A stretch of 64,000 bases of DNA from the NCBI RefSeq assembly GCF_033473495.1, contig NC_088937.1:434001-498000 (forward strand), given 5' to 3'. The stretch is from Cercospora beticola. Taxonomy: Eukaryota > Ascomycota > Dothideomycetes > Mycosphaerellales > Mycosphaerellaceae. The notes beneath the pieces are model-generated. The model worked only from the letters and a program-made list of their open reading frames with translations. It was not told the DNA's origin and did no database searches. This document shows, one piece after another, positions 33,556-43,911 of this stretch. Both the position numbers and the translations under genes were made by a program. The stretch's first letter is position 1, and the number at the start of each line of letters is the position of its first letter.

Positions 33556-33811
33556 GGGTGGTAAGTTGCATTCAATGCTTCTACATCGTCATCAGCGTCT
33601 AACAAGCTTCAGGTTGGCGCAATGGTAGCGCGTAAGTTCCAACTTCAACGCTCCACGAAAATGCACTTCACTCACACCTCCTAGGTTGGTTTTCGGTTCT
33701 ACAGCTCACGCTGCAGTCTGGCACACCAAAGGTTGAGGGTTCGAGCCCCTTGCTGCGTAAGTAATTAGCTGTTCATTGATATAACAGCTTGTTCTAACAT
33801 ATCCGCAGTCG
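33556..33811 (+). tRNA. tRNA-like gene interrupted by three GT-AG intron-like segments (possible Arg, anticodon UCG)
   Basis: A perfect A box (TGGCGCAATGG, 33615-33625) and B box (GGTTCGAGCCC, 33738-33748) are seen. Three segments of 52, 53 and 52 bp (33561-33612, 33632-33684, 33757-33808) each begin GTAAGT and end AG. The first and third carry a TCTAAC branch site. Removing them gives a full cloverleaf. The acceptor stem is GGGTGGT with GCTGCTC (3 GC and 4 GU pairs). The D stem is GCGC with GCGC and loop AATGGTA. The anticodon stem is TTGGT with ACCAA. The T arm is GAGGG, TTCGAGC, CCCTT. The anticodon loop appears to hold a separate 27-nt insert after position 37; reading it that way gives anticodon TCG. 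The weak point is that Pol III normally starts about 20 bp before the A box, which would fall inside the first segment. It may be a pseudogene or a chance assembly. Confidence 0.42.
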
Positions 33812-33827
33812 AAATTGGTACAATCGA

Positions 33828-33834
33828 TTTTTTT
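33828..33834 (+). terminator. Oligo-T stretch, candidate Pol III terminator
   Basis: Seven T residues lie 17 nt after the discriminator base of the tRNA-like element, the right position for RNA polymerase III termination. A second, longer T tract begins near 33843. Confidence 0.4.
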
Positions 33835-35419
33835 GACCATAATTTTTTTTCGCTTCACCCTTTGACTATCACTGTATCCGCACTTCTGACCCTGCATTGT
33901 AACTAACAAGGTTACACTATATCAATTTTGGAAGCTCGCAACATGACTGGAAGTGATCGAGACAATAATCCATATGCGTGTGAGAAGTGCCATATCGATG
34001 CTACAGATTACTTTTCATCCGCCACGGCCCAGGACACGTTCGGAGTCAAGTCACAGACTCTCTTGATGATTCCAACACGATTCAATCGATCTTTGCAACA
34101 AGATGACAGGCTGTACACCCTTCGAAGTTGTGATGAGCTGCAAAATAAGACATTTATGGGGCTATGGGGGAATTTCGAGTCTCTCGCGTTTAGCACCAAG
34201 GAGAGATTGCAGCAAACAGTACTGTAGCATTACAATCGACTGTCTATAGCTTTGACAATGCGCACACAGCTTTGTAAGTTGCTGGTCAACATGCGTGACT
34301 GCGATTACATCTCGGTAGGAGGTGAATGCGTGAGCGCCCAACGTGATGCTGAGAGAATTCCTTGTACGCAAAGCTTTGTCTGCATTCAAAGCTCGTTACT
34401 ACATCATTCTGGAGTGTTTGAATACGTGGTGGTGCGTTGCAGTGTGCTGTGAGGGGCTATATTTATGTATGCCGGCAGGAGGTGAGGTCAAGCCGTCGTC
34501 CAGCGCAAACATCTCGAGCGCCGCCAACACCAACCTCGCACTGCACACCACACACCAAAGGCACCGCGAAACGCTCGCCGCGATGGGCACAGCGCACCGG
34601 CGAAGTCCATGCGACCTCGATGAAGCATCGACGACATGCACCTCGCTGCCGGCCTTGCACTGGCAGCGCGTCAAACGGCAAACTGCAGCCAGCACCGCCC
34701 AGCTCAACCCAGCTCTGGCAGACCTGCATACTGACGAGCAGAGCGACTTAGCGATATTGACAGATCTACTGGTTTCCGCCAACGCCGGGAGAGGGAGCGG
34801 ATATCGCTGGGCTCTGTCCCGCAGTCTTGTCTGGTCCGAATACGACCACCTCGCCGCTTCGTCGGACGTATCATTTGCTTTTGGTGCAGACCTTATTCCA
34901 TCTGCGCCGCGGGATTGTTGGCGAGCGGAAGCTTCGGAAAACTGAATATCAATGTACAGATGAAACGCAGGAGTGCTGGTAACGGACAGCCGCAATCCTC
35001 ACACATTTTCTGGGAAAGTCTGCCGGGCTTGGAAGTCAGCGCACAATTTGACTCCGGAAACACAACAACTTTCTGCCAGACCACTGCGCCCGTCATGAGC
35101 AGCTGAACTTCCAGCGCAGGCATTTGAGCTTGCTTGACGTTGGCAGTCGGCGCGCAAGTGGCTCGGAACCGAAACATTCGGTCATTCTGCATCCTTCCGC
35201 CACCTCCTTTCACCTGCAAACTCCGATTAGGCAACAAAGCGTGGTAGGGCAAACACGGCACAGCTGAAAAATGCTGTACGAGACGATAAGCATTTGCTTG
35301 TCGTTGCTTATCGACATCTCTTGTTGCTTTTCTTACCAATTCGCGAGACACACTTTGAATTCACGACTGACAACCAGCTTCTCCAACGCGGCAAGAATTT
35401 CTGCTGGCAGCTTCCGGCC
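33835..35419. other. Intergenic region, no supported gene
   Basis: About 1.6 kb. Long frames on both strands overlap between 34343 and 34995 (about 200 codons each way), which reflects base composition rather than genes. A 94-codon frame from ATG 33943 has no recognisable family. The right end is the promoter of the gene at 35420. Confidence 0.4.
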
Positions 35420-36739
35420 ATGATTCGAGCATTGCTTCGCTTCGTTTGGAAAGCGTTCAAGTGGCCATTCTTGCTAACGCTTCCAGCAACATTCCTTCCT
35501 CTGCTCGTTACAATCATCTCCGGCATTTCCCTCGCATTTTGGTTCGAACAGCAAGTTACGGCCAATACTGACAGATTTCTCTACGATGTCAAAGACTCCA
35601 TGTCGGACTGGGGCGTAGGCGGCGACGCCCCATCATTTCGCCAATTCCAGGACACTCACAATGACTTTCACACAATGCGGATCAATAGCAATGATTTCCT
35701 GTCGAAGTTGGACTTTATGCTGCCACAGCAATACTATGATGAAGAGGGCATCCCTAGGGAGGACCTCCCAATTGACAAATACCCCGACATCGAGAACCTT
35801 GTACGCGACATCTCGCCCACTTCAAGATGCAGCAAGCCAGAAGCTCCCCGAGAACAGTGGGTGTTCCTAACCTACTCCGGTTTTCGTTTCTTCCCATGGG
35901 ACTCAGACTTCATCTACGCGATCAATTACGCTCAAGGTGACCGCAAGCTTAACCAGACGGGTCTATACTTTGCGCAATGCAGCGGCACTGCAAGCTTCCT
36001 CTGTGGAGTGTGGAACACGCGAAGCCCAGCTCTGGTGCATTTCTTGGTTGAAGAAGAAGAAATTCTTGATACAGAGGAGACTGGCTTCACCTATCGCGGG
36101 AACGCTGAAGACCTGCGATCAGTTACAGTGCGACTCATTGAATTTCCACTGAAGGACGCGTACACCGGACTTCCATGGACCACATTTCCTTCGTTTCAGA
36201 ACCAAATGTTGTCAATCATGACGGGCGACCGATTGTACGAGCAGTTCGAGCCATATGATCCTCAGAACCAGGCATTCGAGCGTTTTGGAGAGTACATGAA
36301 CAAGAACTACTGGGACAACAAGAACCATATTCTGTATCATGTTAGCGAGGCTGAGAATTGGATGGATGATACAATCATCAGCCCGATGCTCAAGTATCTG
36401 GATGCCGAGGAGGCCTGGCAAATGGTGTTCGGGACAGTACTCATTGGCTCCTCGAGTCTTGTTGCATTGACTGTTCTAATTCCGTTGCGGGTGGTCAAGG
36501 GGCTGGTGGGCATATTCTTGGGAAAGCCGCTAAGAGGAGATGAAATCATGGGAGATATGGATTTCACCAAAGACGGAGAGCCAGCCAATATTCTTGCAGA
36601 TCTCTTTGGCGGATTCATGGACGACGTGCTGAAGGGTGCCGAGAGTTTTTCGAGCAAGAGTGTGAAGAACAATGTGTTCGGAACGACCCCGACATCTGGT
36701 GCACAGTCGAGTGACGCGGGAATACTAACAGGCAAATGA
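35420..36739 (+). CDS. Uncharacterised protein with two membrane segments
   Basis: A single-exon gene of 439 residues. The ATG at 35420 is the first in the frame; upstream codons open only from a TTG. A basic N-terminus is followed by a hydrophobic segment at about residues 15-40, acting as a signal anchor. A luminal or extracellular part of about 290 residues follows, rich in aromatic and acidic residues. It contains W-V-F-L-T-Y-S-G-F-R-F-F-P-W-D-S-D, two cysteines close together (Q-C-S-G-T-A-S-F-L-C-G-V-W) and a conserved-looking Y-D-P-Q-N-Q-A-F-E-R-F-G-E-Y. A second hydrophobic segment lies at about 335-365, and a cytosolic tail of about 75 residues is rich in Asp, Gly and Ser. The layout suggests an ER, Golgi or plasma-membrane protein with both ends in the cytosol. 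I do not recognise the family. Codon use looks like that of the neighbouring genes. Confidence 0.75.
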   Translation: MIRALLRFVWKAFKWPFLLTLPATFLPLLVTIISGISLAFWFEQQVTANTDRFLYDVKDSMSDWGVGGDAPSFRQFQDTHNDFHTMRINSNDFLSKLDFMLPQQYYDEEGIPREDLPIDKYPDIENLVRDISPTSRCSKPEAPREQWVFLTYSGFRFFPWDSDFIYAINYAQGDRKLNQTGLYFAQCSGTASFLCGVWNTRSPALVHFLVEEEEILDTEETGFTYRGNAEDLRSVTVRLIEFPLKDAYTGLPWTTFPSFQNQMLSIMTGDRLYEQFEPYDPQNQAFERFGEYMNKNYWDNKNHILYHVSEAENWMDDTIISPMLKYLDAEEAWQMVFGTVLIGSSSLVALTVLIPLRVVKGLVGIFLGKPLRGDEIMGDMDFTKDGEPANILADLFGGFMDDVLKGAESFSSKSVKNNVFGTTPTSGAQSSDAGILTGK

Positions 36740-39075
36740 GGACATCTGCTGGAGACTCACGGGAAGTACGCTGCCTTGGAAGCCTGTATCTCAAGACAGA
36801 TGAGCTTTCTTCCGACATCTTGCGGGACTCTACCTGGACATTATGAGATCGCCACTCGAGTGCAAATTTCTGACAGAACAAACCAGTACCATGAAGAAGC
36901 AGAGGTGAACTCACGCCCTGCCTTGAGCAAGCCGATCATTCCAGAGGCTACCATGCACGGAAGAAAGTAAAAAAGGACGCGACGTAGCTCTGCTCTACTC
37001 TGACTGCACACAGAAGAGTCACTTTGGATGCACACAGAATGTGCAATCAGCAAAGGCGACTGCGTCGCCGGCTAGAATTGCGTTCTGTCTCCTAATAGCG
37101 TCCACGTCGGTGGACGCCGTTCTCTTGTATAGCATTCTAACGTTTTGAAACGATCCGACAAGCGAAACTCACGCATAATACTCTCGCATATCCGGATGAT
37201 GTGGCAAAGCCAGACAGGGAAATTGCTTGTAGGAGGTTCCGACCATCGGCTCTGCAGCTGTTCACTGGTTACAGAACCTTGTGTCGTACATATGCACATG
37301 CAACGCCACGATAGCTCTTGTGGCTTGCACGACTCGCGAATTCTCCGGCAAGTTGCCGCACCATTACAAGTGCCAGTAGCACGGAGCCATCCTTTGTACG
37401 CTGATTGCTGCAGTGACTTTTGTTCAACTCTTCATACACACGGCCGGTGTGTAGACATGCAAAGATCCCTGTTCAAGGAGTTTGGGTTGCGTTCTCCCTT
37501 GCAAATCTCGTACTGCTTATCAACGGTTGTCTGGAGACATGACGCGCAGGCCGTTGAGATGCAGCACAAGGAACGCGCATCCGTGGACTGTGTGCACTAT
37601 GCTTGTGCAAACCTTCGCGTACACGAAGGAGGGACTCGGGTTTCCGGTATACTTTGCAGGCTCACATAAGCTGCACTGAGGTGTGACCGTGTTCGCCACT
37701 GTGCGGCAAAATTGAGGACCAACAAATGCCATGGTCCACGAGAGAGAGGCGGGCTCCGAAGAGGTACCATGTGGCGACCGTGTGAGGTACACAGGAGAGA
37801 CAGGTCGTCAGTGGACATGAGGTCCAGAGAGCACCTGCGCCTCGACCAGGAGTGCCATGTGCGTGGATGCTGGCTGAATGTCGGCTGATTTGTCCAGGAG
37901 GCGTCACTTCATCCGGCGTTATGAGACTGTCGCCTATACCTTTCTGCACAACCGCCACTGCACAGCTAGTATACGTTCGTCATACCATGGAGACGCGGAA
38001 TTGAGGTCTTATCAACATGCTCAAAGAAACCACTAGCAGGTGTGATCCGCGAACGGCGTCGAGCGCAAACACGCCTCACGCCGCGGTCCAGACCGTCCGT
38101 GAAGGCTGAAGCCACAACCCCATCTCCGCACGCTCTGCCGTTGCGTCAACTTCCCTGGTTGCTAATCTTACGCATCACTGGCGCAAACTCCCGACAGGCA
38201 GCGCATGTGAACTGAGAAAAGGAGGCGACAATTCGCCATCACGATCCGCGGACAACGAGCACTCAAACCATACCACTTGCCTTTCAGTAGTCCCTGTGGT
38301 ATCTGCCGTTGACATGGGCAGATCGCCAACCAGTGAGGAGCAGACGGGCGCAGGCCCTTTCGACGCTGATCGGCAGTTAGCCTAGCGTAATATCACGCGC
38401 CCGGCTGTGAGCGGCGCAGTGTCTCCAAGATTGGCAATACACTCTCTCACGCAATGACTGTACAGGATACTACCAGCCACCTATAGAGTACCATGGAGGA
38501 GCCTACCCGTCGGAATGCCCATTGCTCACAGCAAATGAAAGGTCAAACAGCTCTCGGAGAACAACCGTGGAACGTTTCCAGAAGGCAGAGCATTTTGCGC
38601 GTCGCAGCCAGCGCATGAAGCGCCTCCGCCCTGAAACGGGCATGGTGCGACTTTGAGGATTTGCACTCGCTTGAAGTGTAGCACGGCCACGATTCCCTTC
38701 GTGGATGGCGCGGATGGCTGATCCCCACATCCGTCCTCGAGCCGACCAGCTGAGATGTGGCTTCCCGCCCCTCTGATTCGTGGTTGTTTCGGCAGCGCCA
38801 AGCAGACGATGCTGATGCATGGTTCCCGTGGGCAGACGACCTGCTGCAGGTACAAGTCCAGCAGGGATCTACCATCGATAGTTTCGTCCTGTAAAAGCAG
38901 GCTCGGAGCGTTGAACATGTACGCTCACGATTCTGCCCATCCTGGTATCCCAGGCTGATACATCCTTCTTCATGTCCCACTATGGTCTGGCCTCGACATT
39001 TCCATTCAATACCACGCAGCACGCGACGTCCGACTTTCAATTGAAATGTGATCGCAACTGTTCACGCGACACATC
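36740..39075. other. Gene-poor region
   Basis: About 2.3 kb. The longest frames (37145-37669 plus; 38526-39040 minus) overlap others and show no domain, signal peptide or intron logic. The right end is the promoter of the sugar transporter gene. Confidence 0.4.
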
Positions 39076-40841
39076 ATGGCCGACTACAGTCCTGGGAAGT
39101 ACGCGATGGATCCACGCAAAGTGGCGCCGGTCGTCATCGCCTCTGTGGAACGAATCGAGGCACCAGTGACGCTCAAGGCCTATGCGATGTGTGCGTTCGC
39201 CGCCTTTGCTGGAGTCCTGTTTGGCTACGATTCTGGTTACATTTCTGGCGTACTGGGTATGGACAGCTTCAAGCGCGATTATGGACGCCCATCGACGACA
39301 GACCCATCCGGATATGCATACGAGACGTGGGAAAAGTCACTAATTGTTTCAATTCTCTCTTTGGGCACCTTCTGCGGAGCACTTACGTCCGGATGGCTTG
39401 CAGACTTGATAGGCCGTCGACCAACGCTGATCGGACCCGGATGTGGCGTCTTCATGGCGGGAGTGGTTGTTCAAATGGCAGCGCAACAAGTTGCTGGCCT
39501 CTGTGCTGGACGATTCATCGCTGGTCTGGGTGTGGGTTGCGTGTCGGCCGTCAACATTCTCTACATGTCTGAAGTGGCTCCTCGAAAAGTACGAGGCGCC
39601 ATCGTCTCAGCATACCAGTTCGCCATCACTATCGGCCTCATGTTGGCAAGTTGCGTCGGATACGCATCAAGAGATCACGATACCTCCGCCGCATATCGAA
39701 TACCTATCGGCATCCAATTCTTGTGGGCGTTGATTTTAAGCATCGGCCTGCTGCTACTACCCGAATCACCTCGATTCTATGTCAAGAAGGGCAGATACGA
39801 CAAGGCAGTCAAGGCTTTAGCTCGCGTACGAGGACAACCTGTTACTTCACCGTACATCGAGGACGAGTTATCCGAGATCGTGGCCAACTATCAATATGAA
39901 CAACAAGTCGGAGAAGTTTCCTGGATGGGCGTCTTCAGCGGTGGCATCACCAACTCGAACTCGAACATGCGAAAGATATTCATTGGAACCGCCCTACAAA
40001 TGATGCAGCAGTGGACCGGAATCAACTTCATTTTCTACTACAATGTAACATTCTTCCAATCGGTCCACATGGAGAATGCCTTCCTGATATCGATGATCAC
40101 TACGGTGGTCAACGTGGTCTGCACACCACTCTCATTCTACGCCATCGAGAAATTCGGACGACGCTCGTTACTGATTTGGGGAGCCGTGGCTATGTGCATC
40201 TGCGAATACGCTGTTGCCGTTGTTGGCGTTTCAGCACCCGACTCTGAGGCAGCCAACTACTGCCTCATCACGTTCGTTTGTATCTACATTGCATTTTTTG
40301 CAGCAACTTGGGGACCTGCAGCATGTAAGTCCCCCATTCTTTGATCGTGCATCAACAGCAACTAATATCTTTCAGGGGTCGTCATCGGAGAGATCTTTCA
40401 ATTGCCCATCCGATCAAAAGGAGTAGCATTGTCGACAGCAAGCAACTGGTTCTGGAATTGCATCATCGGCATCATAGTGCCCTTCATCGTCGACGGTGAC
40501 AAGGGTGCTTTCGGCGTCAAAGTCTTCTTCGTCTGGGGTTCCACATGTGCATTCTGTGCACTCTTCGCTTGGATATTTGTGCCCGAGACGAAAGGCCTCA
40601 CGCTGGAGCAAGTCGACAAGGTAAGCACTCCCTCCATGTCTTCGAGCTCGAGAGATCTATACTGACTCCTGCCCACCAGATGATGGAAGAAGTCCCAGCC
40701 TACAGAAGCAAAAACTACAAACCCCACGATACATTCGCCGACACATACGGCTACGTGCCAGAATCCCACAGCAAGCGACCTTCCACATCTCTATCGTCTA
40801 CGGACTACCCTATGACAGTTCAGAGTTTCATCGACAGATGA
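39076..40841 (+). CDS. MFS sugar porter (hexose/quinate-type)
   Basis: Three exons (39076-40324, 40376-40620, 40680-40841) give 551 residues with twelve predicted membrane segments. Sugar-porter signatures are present in order: G-Y-D-S-G-Y-I-S-G-V in helix 1, L-I-G-R-R-P after helix 2, G-R-F-I-A-G-L-G-V-G-C in helix 4, P-E-S-P-R-F-Y-V-K-K-G-R before the central loop, Q-Q-W-T-G-I-N-F-I-F-Y-Y in helix 7, and P-E-T-K-G-L-T-L-E-Q-V-D after helix 12. The protein is a proton-coupled or facilitative importer of hexoses or related compounds at the plasma membrane; the substrate cannot be fixed from these motifs. The last intron separates the end of the transport domain from a 53-residue cytosolic tail. 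Intron ends are standard, with branch site ACTAAT in the first and CTGAC in the second. Confidence 0.93.
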
Positions 40842-41610
40842 TAGGAACAGCAACGTCGTAACACACGATCGACATTTCATTACATTGCATCGAAGACAGA
40901 AAATACAAAAGCTAGGCGCAAGGCGAAACAGGCGAATTTACAAAGGGAAGAAAGACCACTATTCATATCAATTTTTCATGGACTGCACAAGGAGCTGATG
41001 ACGACGTTATGATACCCTGGGCTGTGATGAATGCCCGTTGAGAGTTGCAGTAGTATAACTAGAACAACAAACTATTCTTATCATCATCGAAACTAAGGCA
41101 CATAGCCGTCGCGAGACAACACAAATATCTGGCTCCAAGCCGTTCATTCTCATCATCAATAGTCACATACCACCGGTCGTCTCTCTACAGTAGAGCTATT
41201 TGAGCTGTCCGGAGATTTCCGATTTGTCTATTGAAAAGCCTAACAGTGGATTGCGTCCGCGTGGACGCTACCTTGGCAGTATCACATCACAAAAGCATAT
41301 CTGTTTTATCTGCATTGCATCATGGGGTTTTGTAGAGTTCGCTGGAGGTCCTCTATTACTTACCGCGGAACGATGCATGTGATTTGATAGTTCCAGATCT
41401 AGATCTTAGCTTCATGCAAGATTGTCTGAGATGTGATAGCAGCGGAGTGAGATCCGCGGAGCGAAATGTGATGCAGGGGCACAAAGGCGCAAGACTTCAA
41501 GGGGGAAGGCAATGATGCACTGATGGAAGTGCAGTGATTTACTTAACGTTTGTGATACTTCAAGAACTACATGCGTTGCTATCATGTATTCGCACAACCT
41601 GTCTCTTCCC
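40842..41610. other. Intergenic region between convergent genes
   Basis: About 770 bp of probable 3' UTR and spacer. No gene, RNA or repeat recognised. Confidence 0.45.
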
Positions 41611-42636
41611 TTAATCCATTGTCAAAACAGCCCTGAACCTGACCTTTCCGCTCATCATGTGTGCCATAGCATCGTTGGCTTTGTCAAGCGGGAACTTCTC
41701 AATCAAGCACTTCACGTCGTGCGTTCTCGCAAAGGCAATCGCCTCCTCACTGTCCAACGCATGTCCACTTGGCCAGCCATGAACCGAAAGCGCATTCAGA
41801 ACCATAGCAACAGTATCGACTGGCACCGGCCCCACAGCAACGTGAATCAACAACTTTCCACCAGGCTGCAGACCTCCGAGCAGAGGTGAGATGACTTCTG
41901 GGTTTGGTGCTGTGACAACGACAAGAGCAGCGCCGCCGAGAGCTTGCAATGCCTTGCCAACATCTTCCGCTTGGGTATCGATGTAGTCCGTTGCGCCCAA
42001 CTTCATGGCAAAGTCCTTCTTCTCCGAGCCTCTCGAGAGGGCGACAGTTCGATAACCCATCTTCCTGGCATACTGGATTGCAAGATGTCCCAGACCACCA
42101 AGACCTTGAATGGCAACAACTTCTCCGCTAGTGACGCCCAATCGACGAATACCGTTGAACACCGTGACTCCCGCACAGAGCAGAGGAGCGACCTCAGCAG
42201 GATCGGCGTCCTTGGGAATGCGGACAGCCGCTTCACTTCGCAGAGTAGCGTACTCGCCGTAACCACCATTACGGTATACACCATTGACAGTCTTGTTATC
42301 GCACATTTGGAACTGTCCACGAGAGCATTGACGGCAGTTGCCATCGTGTCCTCCGTGCCAGGCTCCGCCGACGCGGTCGCCAACGACCCATTTCTTCTCT
42401 TCTGGTGGGACGGCTACGACAGTGCCCACGAACTCGTGGCCAAGAACATCGATGCCTGGAGGACCGAAGTCGCCGTGTAGGACGTGGTGGTCGGAGTGGC
42501 AGACACCGCAGGCGTGGACTTTGATCAAGAGCTCTCCAGCTTGAGGTTGCAGCATTGGGAGCTCTTTGATCTCCAGTGGCTGGTCGATGCCATTGAGCAC
42601 GGCGGCTTTGAAGGTCTTGGGGAGTTCGGAGCCCAT
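41611..42636 (-). CDS. Zinc-dependent alcohol dehydrogenase (medium-chain, yeast ADH1-like)
   Basis: A single-exon gene of 341 residues, close to the family norm of about 350. It oxidises primary alcohols or reduces aldehydes with NAD(P), probably in the cytosol. Catalytic zinc ligands are visible: G-V-C-H (Cys46), G-H-E (His67, Glu68) and L-L-C-A-G-V-T-V for the third. The structural-zinc loop has C-x2-C-x2-G-x4-C but lacks one of the four usual cysteines, as in several fungal relatives. The nucleotide-binding loop G-L-G-G-L-G-H lies in the Rossmann domain. The start ATG at 42636 gives M-G-S-E-L-P-K-T-F-K-A-A-V, the normal family N-terminus. A TATA-like motif about 105 bp upstream fits an active promoter. 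It faces the sugar transporter tail to tail; any metabolic link is speculation. Confidence 0.95.
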   Translation of the reverse strand: MGSELPKTFKAAVLNGIDQPLEIKELPMLQPQAGELLIKVHACGVCHSDHHVLHGDFGPPGIDVLGHEFVGTVVAVPPEEKKWVVGDRVGGAWHGGHDGNCRQCSRGQFQMCDNKTVNGVYRNGGYGEYATLRSEAAVRIPKDADPAEVAPLLCAGVTVFNGIRRLGVTSGEVVAIQGLGGLGHLAIQYARKMGYRTVALSRGSEKKDFAMKLGATDYIDTQAEDVGKALQALGGAALVVVTAPNPEVISPLLGGLQPGGKLLIHVAVGPVPVDTVAMVLNALSVHGWPSGHALDSEEAIAFARTHDVKCLIEKFPLDKANDAMAHMMSGKVRFRAVLTMD

Positions 42637-43911
42637 TGTGATAGATCTGACTTGTGAATGAGCTGTTTTGAAAGTAGATCTGCGGCTGGCAGGTATTGGA
42701 GTAGCTCTGTGCGACTTCGCAAGCTTGGTGCTTCGATACTCTTATAGCAGTCGCCTGTGATCGTCGTCCTTCCAGATAAGCTGATTCAGTAGTCCGATTG
42801 CTCTAAATGTTAGCTCGAACCTGAAGTGAGCTGTTGCCGGAGCGGATGTTTCTGCGAAACCCATTTCATGTCAACAACCTACCAGCTCTTTATACCTCAA
42901 CCGTCACCGGCGATAACGTCAACACCTCATCCTAAGTCCAGACATCCGCCAGCACACAATCTCCCATCAAAGGAAGCTATACCATGGCAAAAGGCGAGGT
43001 GAAGAACTTGGTCAGCTATGCAGTAAGCTCACCCTGCATGTGCAACCGGCCAATGTGCTTCCAGCAATGGTAACTCCGGCGCCCAGTCATGAGCTGGAGG
43101 GCCAAACTGGGGGGAAACGACTATGCCGGAAGCAGAAGCTGTAATAGCTAGATGGGGATCTGCTTTGCCTTGTTGCAGCAAGCTTCAGGTGCGGTCGCAC
43201 GGGGAAGGCGGAGAATTGTCGCATGTTGCATGATCTGTCATCATCAATGACCAGATGATGCACTCGGCGGTAGTCGTTTGCTAGAACTGTGGTCTTGTTG
43301 CGCGATTATGGCGATGGGCCCTAGGCGATGTCGATGCGCAGAGGATCGTAGATGCGTGCACAGCAGGGGTGTGTGTCTCGTTTCTCTTGGCGGAGGGTCT
43401 CAAGGTGGGGCACGTTGACTGTTTCGAGGGAGTACAAAATATAGTCGAGGTATATACGACAAACTCCAGTCCATAGTGGAGTATGGTCAAACAGGCGGTA
43501 GCGCGGAACGGAGGAAAAAGGAGAGGTTTGCCAAAGAACGAGAATGAGCTTCATTTTGTACTTTCATACTTCAAATCCACCTTGATGGCAATCGGGCAGA
43601 AAGCTTCTAGTCCAGAATCACTGCGAGCGTGTCTTCTCTGTGCAGAAGCAACACTGTCGGAGAGCTGGGTGCGTCAGCTGCTCAGGCATATTTGATCGTA
43701 TGCCAGATGGGCTCCCGTCAAGGGTTATGCGTAGACCTTGGAGAATTCCATATCACCAGTCCAGAAAGACTCCGGAACTTCTGCAGCTGCACCTCATAAG
43801 CGTGGCTGACTTCATTGCTACTGCAAATCCAGTTGTTCTGCATGGCAATGTTCTGCACCGCTGTGGACGGCTTTTCCGTTGTTTCATTATGCCGCAAACG
43901 CCAGCAGCTTT
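42637..43911. other. Intergenic region with ADH promoter
   Basis: About 1.28 kb from the ADH start to the pseudouridine synthase stop. Apart from the TATA-like motif, no gene or RNA is recognised; short frames near 43483-44083 have no family resemblance. Confidence 0.45.
42741..42747 (-). promoter_or_regulatory. Candidate TATA box of the alcohol dehydrogenase gene
   Basis: CTATAAG on the minus strand, about 105 bp upstream of the ATG. Motif match only. Confidence 0.4.

Noticed and set aside
33943..34227. A 94-codon plus frame with a C-x2-C pair after the tRNA-like element
   Set aside because: Single cysteine pair and no further motif; too short to support.
34343..34995. About 200-codon frames on both strands over the same DNA
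   Set aside because: Mirror-image frames in GC-rich DNA; no family resemblance on either strand.
37145..37669. A 174-codon plus-strand frame
   Set aside because: Cys/His-rich by composition only, without regular spacing; no homology recognised.
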